This document shows positions 1 to 5,619 of a stretch of DNA of 6,189 nt, in pieces. The stretch is from NCBI GenBank assembly GCA_012798185.1, contig JAAZNS010000148.1:1-6189 (forward strand), written 5' to 3'. Position numbers and translations under genes: made by a program. The notes beneath the pieces were generated by a model that saw nothing but the letters and a program-made list of their open reading frames with translations, was not told where the DNA came from and searched no databases. Source of the stretch: Chloroflexota bacterium (GTDB taxonomy: Bacteria > Chloroflexota > Anaerolineae > Anaerolineales > UBA4823). Each line of letters starts with the position of its first letter. Position 1 is the first letter of the stretch.

Positions 1-926
1 GGGTAGGGATAATCACTGACTTCTGCCACTGCCGCAGCCAGCTTAAGTGAATTCGCATCTGGCGGTATGCCGCCGGGAAATATTCCCATGGCAGCGCTGT
101 GATAGCTGATAAGTGCTTGGACATGGTGGGAGATTAGGAAACTCATTAAAGCCTGCGTTTCGGGTTCAGATGCCGGGGCGCTGCCGCCGCTGAGTGTTAA
201 ATAGTGCCAGCAGCCAGCCCGTGACCAATTGGCTTTCCAAAAAGCAGGCCAGTTATGATTGAGGTCTACGCCGTTTTGGTTAGCCCTGCCATACATATCG
301 TGGCTGCGCGCTTCGCCATCGGGATTGAGCGATGGCAGAATAAACAGTTTTACCTCAGGGGGAATGATTTCTGGGTGGGCAGCCAGGTGGCGGATGAGCT
401 TGTTAGCTAATAGGATCGTATTATATTCGTTGCCGCCATGTATACCGGCTATGATCATGCGTTCATTAGAACCGCTGCCAAAAGTATAAACTTCTAACGG
501 TCTGCCTAATACTGAATAGCCGATGATGGCTGGATTCCCAAAGACCAGCATGGGGGTAGGCGTAGGTGGTGATGTTGAAGAAGGTATGGGTGTGCTGGAA
601 GGCACTAATCCTGTTTGGGGGATTGGAGACGGGGTATAGGTGTAAGTCGGATAGGGTGTTGCCGTCAAGGGTGTGGTAACTGGCAAGATATTTCTAAATA
701 CTGGTGGATTGTCGGATTGTGAACCAGCAAAAGCAGACTCCTGCCCGGGATTTTGAAATTTGTTTTCCGGGCTAGAGATGGGTGAGTATAAAGATGCAGG
801 TTTTGTTTGATAGATGAACCAGGCTCCGCCGCCAATAATGCAACCGCAAATGAGACTCATTCCCACCAAGATCATGATTTTATTTATTCTTTTCGTTGGG
901 GTAGAAAGGGATTTCTGAAATGCCAT
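1..926 (-). CDS. Membrane-anchored M14-family zinc carboxypeptidase, C-terminus cut off by window edge
   Basis: The frame is open from an ATG at 926 to the window edge (308 codons plus two bases), so the C-terminal part, including the expected catalytic Glu, lies outside. Residues 1-16 are basic, 17-39 form one hydrophobic segment, about 83-125 are a Thr/Pro/Ser-rich linker, and the peptidase domain begins near 132. Visible M14 landmarks are the metal motif GIHGGNEYNT (His163, Glu167), LNPDG, GVDLNHNW (residues 220-227), LSGGSAPASEPE and the third zinc ligand in SYHSAAMGIF (His276). By family knowledge it should remove C-terminal residues from peptides or cell-wall peptides outside the membrane. 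The usual Asn-Arg pair that binds the substrate carboxylate reads Asn223-His224 here. A Cys in ICGC (residue 29) weakly resembles a lipobox, but the hydrophobic stretch continues past it, so a membrane anchor is preferred. No Shine-Dalgarno is visible before the ATG, and the exact start is less certain than the family. Confidence 0.88.
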   Translation of the reverse strand, partial: MAFQKSLSTPTKRINKIMILVGMSLICGCIIGGGAWFIYQTKPASLYSPISSPENKFQNPGQESAFAGSQSDNPPVFRNILPVTTPLTATPYPTYTYTPSPIPQTGLVPSSTPIPSSTSPPTPTPMLVFGNPAIIGYSVLGRPLEVYTFGSGSNERMIIAGIHGGNEYNTILLANKLIRHLAAHPEIIPPEVKLFILPSLNPDGEARSHDMYGRANQNGVDLNHNWPAFWKANWSRAGCWHYLTLSGGSAPASEPETQALMSFLISHHVQALISYHSAAMGIFPGGIPPDANSLKLAAAVAEVSDYPY

Positions 927-1061
927 TTTCGGATTATTACAGGATGAGCAGTAGAATATTAGAAATTAATATTTTAAACATCATTAATGACTTCATATAT
1001 TTTTTGAAAGAGTGCTTATTCAATACTCTTGTTCTGGATATCTCGCATTTCCTGAAATATC
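927..1061 (-). promoter_or_regulatory. AT-rich gap between the two minus-strand genes, with a weak promoter candidate and small inverted repeats
   Basis: Read on the minus strand, TTGAAT (1023 to 1018) and TATATG (999 to 994) are separated by 18 bases and could serve as a weak promoter for the peptidase gene. Each box matches the consensus at only four of six positions. The predicted start point would fall on or near a perfect 10-base palindrome, TCATTAATGA (981-990). Two further inverted repeats are present: AATATTA/TAATATT (955-961 and 967-973) and AAGAGT/ACTCTT (1008-1013 and 1025-1030). Neither is followed by a T-run in the minus direction, so no intrinsic terminator separates the two genes. 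AT-rich DNA yields such repeats easily, so the assignment is tentative. Confidence 0.25.
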
Positions 1062-2036
1062 TTATCCATAAGGAATGAAAGTGCTATCGGCAGAGCCATC
1101 TTCATATAAGTCTACCAGTACATATGCTGGAGGAAAATCTAAATATTCACCGCGCCACCAGTTACCGCAAACAGCGCCGTTGGTGAAATACCATACACCA
1201 CAATACTGCAGGGTTTCGTGTTGATGGGAGTGCCCGCTTAAGCAAAGGCGGATATTGGGATGCTGCAGGAAAAGCTGCCGAAACCGGCGGGCGTCGATGT
1301 GCATCCAAGCAGCAGGAACTACCCAATCGCCGCTGGCTTCATTATCACCATCGAAGAACTCACAGGCGCATAAAATGGGGATATGCGAAGCGATGCAGAT
1401 TGGCATTTCCGTATCAACTGCCTGAATATCTTTCTCTAGCCATGCGAATTGAGCATCATCCAATTTGCCGATATACGGATATTGTGATCCAGCCTCAGCC
1501 TGGAAGTTGCTGTCTAAAACGATGAAATGCCATCCGGCGCGGTCAAAGCTGTAGTAGCGCTCGGGTAAATCCAATTGTTTCAGCGCCATCCCTTTACCAT
1601 ACAGCGGGTCGGATTGTTTATCGGGTGTGGGAGCGCCCCAGCCCCATACATCATGGTTGCCGATGCAGTGAACGATTGGCAATTCGCACTCCTCTTTGAT
1701 GATTTTGTTGAATGTTTCCCATTGTTTCTCAGTAATTTCCTTGGTGGTTTCCAGCGAATCCATGATACAGTCGCCGGTGTTCAAGAATATATCGGGAGGA
1801 TCTGCTTGTGCCTGGGCATGGCGGATAGCATTGCGCATACCATTTGGCGCATCCCCCATGGGCATTACGTGAAAATCGGTTAGGTGAGCAATGCGCAGCG
1901 CGCGTTTTTTTGGTTTTCCCGTTGGCGGAGCCGTGGAAGGCGATTGAGAAACTGTACAGGCGCTGGCTGCACTCAGGAAAGATAAGCCGGCAACCTTGAG
2001 GAATTGTTTTCGGGAAATGGGTGGAATATTCGGCAT
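1062..2036 (-). CDS. Exported calcineurin-like metallophosphoesterase, putative Tat lipoprotein
   Basis: A 324-residue protein with all five metallophosphoesterase blocks in order: LTDFH (Asp54, His56), NTGDCIMD (Asp89), CIGNHD (Asn127, His128, Asp129), CIASH (His218) and CLSGHSHQH (His269, His271). These residues hold a two-metal centre that hydrolyses phosphomono- or phosphodiesters. The substrate cannot be deduced. The N-terminus SRKQFLK (residues 8-14), a short hydrophobic stretch and ASAC (Cys27) look like a twin-arginine signal ending in a lipobox, followed by a Ser/Thr/Pro-rich spacer. This predicts a folded lipoprotein on the outer face of the membrane. The second Arg of the Tat pair is Lys. 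The start is well supported: AAGGA lies 5 bases before the ATG on the minus strand. It is the first gene of the leftward pair, 135 bases ahead of the M14 peptidase and divergent from the kinase operon. Family assignment is firm; export route and substrate are inferred. Confidence 0.93.
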   Translation of the reverse strand: MPNIPPISRKQFLKVAGLSFLSAASACTVSQSPSTAPPTGKPKKRALRIAHLTDFHVMPMGDAPNGMRNAIRHAQAQADPPDIFLNTGDCIMDSLETTKEITEKQWETFNKIIKEECELPIVHCIGNHDVWGWGAPTPDKQSDPLYGKGMALKQLDLPERYYSFDRAGWHFIVLDSNFQAEAGSQYPYIGKLDDAQFAWLEKDIQAVDTEMPICIASHIPILCACEFFDGDNEASGDWVVPAAWMHIDARRFRQLFLQHPNIRLCLSGHSHQHETLQYCGVWYFTNGAVCGNWWRGEYLDFPPAYVLVDLYEDGSADSTFIPYG

Positions 2037-2166
2037 ATCGTTCCTTACTTAAAAATGGTGATCGATTTTTTGATTTATGGATGCTTTTTAGCAACAGCTC
2101 AGGTTTTGATGGAAATTCGGAAACTTACCCAAGCTGGCTGGTTACGATTTATTACAGATTGAGCCA

Positions 2167-2172
2167 ATTATA
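2167..2172 (-). promoter_or_regulatory. Possible -10 box for the phosphoesterase gene
   Basis: On the minus strand this reads TATAAT, a perfect match to the sigma-70 -10 consensus, about 130 bases before the phosphoesterase start. No good -35 hexamer is found 16-18 bases upstream and there is no extended -10 TG. It is therefore only a candidate. A hexamer of this composition arises by chance in AT-rich DNA. Confidence 0.22.
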
Positions 2173-2194
2173 CTTTCACTTGGGCTATGATGAT

Positions 2195-2238
2195 GTCCTT
2201 GGAGTCCGTAAACAATAAGTTGGCTGCCATCCAAGGAC
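2195..2238. repeat. 9-base perfect inverted repeat in the divergent intergenic region
   Basis: GTCCTTGGA (2195-2203) and TCCAAGGAC (2230-2238) are exact reverse complements separated by 26 bases. The loop includes TGGCTGCCA, itself a near-palindrome. No T-run follows on either strand, so it is not a typical intrinsic terminator. It could be a protein-binding site with two spaced half-sites or a hairpin in a leader RNA. Function is unknown. Confidence 0.45.
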
Positions 2239-2321
2239 TAAATTGGGCTTGGTTTCCTTTCTATTGGGGAAGAAGGAGCGAGAAAAGAATTAGAAAATAT
2301 AACTTAAACGCGAAGAACAGA

Positions 2322-2342
2322 TTTTTTGTTTTTTTGGGGGGG
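2322..2342. repeat. Homopolymer tract T6-G-T7-G7 just upstream of the kinase promoter
   Basis: Six T, one G, seven T and seven G run directly up to one base before the -35 candidate at 2344. Such tracts are prone to slipped-strand length change, and an A/T tract here could also act as an upstream promoter element. The tract lies outside the -35/-10 spacer, so a change in its length would not alter promoter spacing directly. A sequencing or assembly error in the run is also possible. Confidence 0.6.
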
Positions 2343-2343
2343 T

Positions 2344-2371
2344 TTGATCAGCAAGCTTTTTGGAGTATAAT
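2344..2371 (+). promoter_or_regulatory. Sigma-70-type promoter of the kinase-lyase operon
   Basis: TTGATC (2344-2349) is followed by a 16-base spacer and a perfect TATAAT (2366-2371). This is the best promoter match in the window and lies directly ahead of the kinase on the correct strand. The predicted transcription start is near 2378, giving a leader of about 50 bases. The last base of the -10 box is also the first base of the 18-base palindrome, so a bound repressor would block polymerase. A second -10-like hexamer, TATACT (2412-2417), sits 13 bases before the ATG and could give an almost leaderless transcript, but it lacks a clear -35. Confidence 0.65.
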
Positions 2372-2388
2372 GTATATACGTATATACA
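2371..2388. promoter_or_regulatory. Perfect 18-base palindrome, candidate GntR/HutC operator
   Basis: TGTATATACGTATATACA is its own reverse complement over all 18 bases. It consists of two abutting GTATATAC units (2372-2379 and 2380-2387), each fitting the GTNTANAC consensus known for HutC-subfamily GntR regulators. A regulator of exactly that subfamily is encoded at 5620. The site overlaps the end of the -10 box and the expected transcription start, the usual place for a repressor. Single GTNTANAC matches occur by chance (one lies at 484-491 inside the peptidase gene), but a doubled perfect palindrome at the promoter is unlikely to be accidental. Binding itself is inferred. Confidence 0.7.
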
Positions 2389-2430
2389 AAGGTTATTTCA
2401 TCTCAGTATCTTATACTCATTCCATTCTCT

Positions 2431-4017
2431 ATGAATAATTCGCAAACCACACCCAAGTATGTTTTAGCCATTGACCTTGGATCGGGCGGACCCAAGGTGG
2501 GCATTGTCGATCAGGAAGGGCAAGTCATAGCCAGTGCCATTGAGCGGAACACCATTCAGTTTTTCCCCAACGGCGGCGCAGAACAAGATCCTCATGAGTG
2601 GTGGCAGACGATTTCTCGGGCTGCGAAAAGCGTGATTAGGGCATCTAACCTGCCACCGGAAGCGATATTTGCTGTCACCTGCACCAGCCAATGGTCAGTT
2701 ACCGTGCCGGTGGATGAAAATGGCGATCCATTAATGAATGCGATCCACTGGATGGATTCGCGCGGTGCCATCTATAACCGCAAGATAACCCAAGGCTTCC
2801 CCAGTGTGCAGGGATATGGTTTGTTAAAATTATTAAAATGGGTGAATATGACCGGAATGGTGCCAACCCAAACCGGATTAGATGCCATGGCACATATGCT
2901 CTTTATAAAGCACGAGCGGACGGAAATTTACCGCAAGACCTGGAAGCTGCTGGAACCGATGGATTATATCAATCTGCGATTGAGCGGTAAATGTGTCGCA
3001 TCGCAGGTCACGGTGATCCCAATGCAGCTGGTTGATAACCGGGTGCAAAATCCCGGAGATTACCAGCCATGGTTATTAGAAGCTTCGGGCATTGATAAGT
3101 CGAAATTACCGGAATTGGTGCCCAATGGGCAGGTAATTGGAAAGATATTGCCATCCGTTGCTGAGGATTGGGGTTTATCCCGTAATACTGATGTAATCTT
3201 GGGCGCCAACGATAACCAGACTGCGGCTATTGGCGCTGGAGCAGTACTGGATTACGATTTTGCGGTGGTGATGGGATCGTCGGGGTTTTTGGCAGGGCAT
3301 TTACCCTTCCGTAAAACAGATATTTTTCACATGCTCACCACGCTGCCCAGCCCTTTGCCTGACCGGTCGTTATTCTGGGGTGAATTGGGCAACTCGGGAA
3401 AAGTATTGGATTCTTTCCTTAATAATTTGATTTACGGAAAGGATAGATATTCTCAGCAGCCAAACCCCGATGATGTATATGACCGTGCTAATGAGATGGC
3501 AGAGCAGGTGGTTCCGGGAAGTGATGGGGTTCTTTGTATGCCCTGGTTTAATCCACCCTTGGGTCCGCAAGAGGACCGTTATATGGGAGGCGGTTTTCTC
3601 AATCTTAATCATAAAACTACCCGCGCTCACCTGACTCGGGCGGTCTATGAAGGGATTGCATTCAATTGGAAATGGCTGATTGGACCCTCGCAAAAATTTG
3701 CTGGAAGGAATTTCCCCTACCTCCGTTTGGGAGGCGGCAGTGCCCAATCTGAAGTGCTGGCGCAAATCATGGCCGATGTCATTGGATTGCCAATGCATTG
3801 TTTAGCTGACCCCCGCAACGCAAATGTATTGGGAGCAGCTTTGCTGGCTTTTTATCAGGCAGGCATATTATCGCTTGAAGAAATTCCCGGAAAAGTAAAG
3901 ATTGCTAAAGTGTACGAACCGCGGCAGGAATACCGGGAGTTATACGAAAAGATATTTAAACAATTTTTGGCAAGCTTTAAGGCGTTACAGCCAATTTATC
4001 ATAAACTGAACAAGTGA
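2431..4017 (+). CDS. FGGY-family carbohydrate kinase (xylulokinase-like, substrate unknown)
   Basis: A 528-residue, two-domain FGGY sugar kinase. It transfers phosphate from ATP to a hydroxyl of a ketose, polyol or related compound in the cytoplasm. Seen in order: the N-terminal phosphate loop AIDLGSGG (Asp15), GAEQDPHEWWQ typical of the family, the sugar-site segment CTSQWS (84-89) and HWMDSRG (Asp109, Arg111), the catalytic-base region GANDNQTAAIGAGA (Asp261), and the C-terminal nucleotide motif LGGGSAQSEVLAQIMAD (433-449). At the place where xylulokinases have a Met-His pair, this protein has Gln-Trp (87-88), and it is longer than most xylulokinases. The substrate may therefore not be xylulose. 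The ATG is supported by the phosphate loop starting at about residue 12, although no Shine-Dalgarno precedes it. It is first in an operon with the PLP lyase 23 bases downstream, behind the promoter and palindrome. Family is firm; specificity is open. Confidence 0.93.
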   Translation: MNNSQTTPKYVLAIDLGSGGPKVGIVDQEGQVIASAIERNTIQFFPNGGAEQDPHEWWQTISRAAKSVIRASNLPPEAIFAVTCTSQWSVTVPVDENGDPLMNAIHWMDSRGAIYNRKITQGFPSVQGYGLLKLLKWVNMTGMVPTQTGLDAMAHMLFIKHERTEIYRKTWKLLEPMDYINLRLSGKCVASQVTVIPMQLVDNRVQNPGDYQPWLLEASGIDKSKLPELVPNGQVIGKILPSVAEDWGLSRNTDVILGANDNQTAAIGAGAVLDYDFAVVMGSSGFLAGHLPFRKTDIFHMLTTLPSPLPDRSLFWGELGNSGKVLDSFLNNLIYGKDRYSQQPNPDDVYDRANEMAEQVVPGSDGVLCMPWFNPPLGPQEDRYMGGGFLNLNHKTTRAHLTRAVYEGIAFNWKWLIGPSQKFAGRNFPYLRLGGGSAQSEVLAQIMADVIGLPMHCLADPRNANVLGAALLAFYQAGILSLEEIPGKVKIAKVYEPRQEYRELYEKIFKQFLASFKALQPIYHKLNK

Positions 4018-4029
4018 ATCTAATTAACC

Positions 4030-4034
4030 AGGAG
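4030..4034 (+). promoter_or_regulatory. Ribosome binding site that fixes the start of the PLP lyase
   Basis: AGGAG is followed by six bases and then the ATG at 4041. This favours 4041 over the in-frame GTG at 4014, which overlaps the kinase stop codon, adds nine residues and has no ribosome site. The choice makes the two genes separated by 23 bases rather than overlapping. Confidence 0.8.
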
Positions 4035-4040
4035 AATATC

Positions 4041-5450
4041 ATGACAGATCAATCTGCAGCGAGCTTTTTTGGAGACATGTACCCCTATCGTAATCGGTTG
4101 AGAACAAATGCAGCCTTTCCCGAAAAAGGGCGAGATCCAGAAGAAGTCTATGAAGAATTATTAAAAATGTCTGGTGAAGAAGATAAGAAATGGGAAACCG
4201 GGCAAGTTTCCGGCACTATGTATCACGGCGGCAAGCCGCATTATGCATTTCTTAACCGGGTATTCAGTCTGTTTTCATACGTTAATTTACTCCAGCGCGA
4301 TCTATGCCCCAGCGGGACGAAGTTCGAAGCGGAGATTGTCTCTATGACGGCGAAAATGCTCAATGGTGATGCAGCCCGAGCAATGAATGACCAGGATGAG
4401 GTGGTCGGCGTGGTTACCTCTGGAGGAACAGAGAGTATCTTTAACGGTGTGTATGTTCACCGGGAATGGGCGCGTGAAGAGAAAGGGATCACCCAACCCG
4501 AAATGGTGGTGCCGACTACGATCCATCCAGCGTTTGATAAAGCAGCCCATTACCTGGGCATCAAGATCATCCATGTGCCAGTGAATCAAAATTTCGAAGC
4601 GGATGTTGCCGCGATGCGTAAGGCGATCAACCGCAACACCATCATGGTTTGCGGCTCAGCAGGCTGTTATCCATACGGAATTATCGATCCACTGAAAGAG
4701 CTTTCCGATTTAGCCCAAGAATTCAAGATTGGCATGCACGTAGACGGCTGTTTGGGAGGGTTTATCTTACCGTGGGTGGAAAAATTAGGATATGATATAC
4801 CTCCTTTTGATTTCCGTTTGCCAGGGGTCACTTCAATGTCGTGCGATACTCATAAATATGGATACGGATTAAAAGGGACGTCGGTGGTTTTAGTGCGAAA
4901 CCGAAAATTGCGCCGCTATATGTTCTTCTCCAAAGCCGATTGGCCCGGCGGTGTGTACGCTTCTCCCACCTTTCAGGGCAGCCGCTCGGGTGGTCTCTCG
5001 GCAGCAACCTGGGCAGCGATGGTTACGATGGGTGAATCGGGATATTTGGAAGCAGCCCGCCGAATTATGACCACCGCAGATAAGATCCGTGCAGGGATTG
5101 CGCAAATCCCTGAGATTCAAATAATGGGTAAATCGACGTTTTTAATCGCTATGACTTCCAATGTCGTTGATATCTATCATGTGAACGATTATCTTGCCAG
5201 CAAAGGTTGGCGGATGAATGGCTGCCAGCTTCCAGCGGGTTTTCATTTTTGCATCACGCTGCCGCAAACTGAGCCTGGAATTGCTGAGCGTTTCATTGAA
5301 GACCTTAAGGCTGGCGTGGCTTATGCTAAAAATCCCGCCCAGCCGATGCCAATGAGCGGCGCTTTATATGGATTATCGGGAACAGCAGACGGTAAAGAAA
5401 TTCTAAAACAAGGCATGGTAGCTTGGCTTGAAGCCACATATGAATTATAG
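4041..5450 (+). CDS. PLP-dependent lyase of the sphingosine-1-phosphate lyase / group II decarboxylase family
   Basis: A 469-residue fold-type I PLP enzyme. The closest family pattern I recognise is sphingosine-1-phosphate lyase: SGGTES (127-132), PTTIHPAFDKAA (His162), HVDGCLGGF (His233, Asp235 for the PLP ring nitrogen), VTSMSCDTHKYGYGLKG with the Schiff-base Lys272, and WPGGVYASPTFQGSRSGG followed by AATWAAM. Known members cleave the C2-C3 bond of 2-amino-3-hydroxyalkyl 1-phosphates to phosphoethanolamine and an aldehyde. Related group II enzymes decarboxylate amino acids. No N-terminal membrane segment is seen, so it should be soluble, like bacterial homologues. It is translationally independent of the kinase, with a strong Shine-Dalgarno at 4030, but lies in the same operon. 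A terminator begins seven bases after its stop. With a sugar-type kinase as partner, the substrate is probably a phosphorylated amino-polyol or similar rather than a sphingoid base. That last step is inference. Confidence 0.9.
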   Translation: MTDQSAASFFGDMYPYRNRLRTNAAFPEKGRDPEEVYEELLKMSGEEDKKWETGQVSGTMYHGGKPHYAFLNRVFSLFSYVNLLQRDLCPSGTKFEAEIVSMTAKMLNGDAARAMNDQDEVVGVVTSGGTESIFNGVYVHREWAREEKGITQPEMVVPTTIHPAFDKAAHYLGIKIIHVPVNQNFEADVAAMRKAINRNTIMVCGSAGCYPYGIIDPLKELSDLAQEFKIGMHVDGCLGGFILPWVEKLGYDIPPFDFRLPGVTSMSCDTHKYGYGLKGTSVVLVRNRKLRRYMFFSKADWPGGVYASPTFQGSRSGGLSAATWAAMVTMGESGYLEAARRIMTTADKIRAGIAQIPEIQIMGKSTFLIAMTSNVVDIYHVNDYLASKGWRMNGCQLPAGFHFCITLPQTEPGIAERFIEDLKAGVAYAKNPAQPMPMSGALYGLSGTADGKEILKQGMVAWLEATYEL

Positions 5451-5457
5451 GCTTTTT

Positions 5458-5538
5458 GTGACTGCTCAGACAGCTTGGGTGAATTACACCTATAATTCGA
5501 GGTGTTTCTGCTTCAGTCTGAGCAGTTACGGTTTTTTT
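5458..5538 (+). terminator. Intrinsic terminator with an unusually long, nested hairpin
   Basis: GTGACTGCTCAGAC (5458-5471) pairs with GTCTGAGCAGTTAC (5516-5529): 14 pairs including one G-T wobble. GG and seven T (5532-5538) follow. Inside the 44-base interior a second hairpin forms from ACACCT (5486-5491) and AGGTGT (5500-5505). The T-run lies on the plus side only, so it ends the kinase-lyase transcript and implies that the following gntR gene has its own promoter. Confidence 0.88.
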
Positions 5539-5619
5539 AATGAAGACAACGAAAACGAATAAAATATTCAGTAAACATTGAAACCGGGAAAAACAAATGA
5601 GCCGGGCAGGAAAGGTGGA

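Larger units (their letters stand above)
2037..2430. other. Divergent intergenic region between the phosphoesterase and kinase genes
   Basis: No convincing gene is present in these 394 bases. Two short open frames cross it on the plus strand, but they lack ribosome sites and overlap the promoter elements. The left part carries the leader of the minus-strand phosphoesterase gene, with its Shine-Dalgarno at 2042-2046 on the plus-strand numbering. The centre has an inverted repeat (2195-2238). The right part holds a homopolymer tract, the kinase promoter and an 18-base palindrome. The 5' leader of the kinase shows no Shine-Dalgarno. These elements are listed separately. Confidence 0.8.

Noticed and set aside
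484..491. GTATAAAC, a GTNTANAC match
   Set aside because: It is a single core inside the peptidase coding region. One or two such matches are expected by chance in a window of this length.
1008..1030. AAGAGT/ACTCTT hairpin downstream of the phosphoesterase as a terminator
   Set aside because: The stem is only six pairs with an 11-base loop, and no T-run follows in the minus direction.
2021..2218. 65-codon plus-strand open frame overlapping the start of the phosphoesterase gene
   Set aside because: It is antisense to the phosphoesterase start and its leader, without a ribosome site or recognisable protein pattern.
2187..2438. 83-codon plus-strand open frame ahead of the kinase
   Set aside because: It runs through the homopolymer tract, promoter and palindrome, has no ribosome site, overlaps the kinase start, and its translation resembles no family I recognise.
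4014..4040. GTG start giving a nine-residue longer PLP lyase
   Set aside because: It has no Shine-Dalgarno, while AGGAG lies at the right distance before the ATG at 4041.
5491..5496. TATAAT inside the terminator interior as a promoter for gntR
   Set aside because: No -35 hexamer lies at a suitable distance, and a transcript starting there would meet the terminator's T-run after folding of only a partial stem.
5540..5581. 13-codon Lys-rich open frame (MKTTKTNKIFSKH) between the terminator and gntR, as a leader peptide
   Set aside because: It begins right after the terminator T-run, has no ribosome site, and nothing suggests attenuation.
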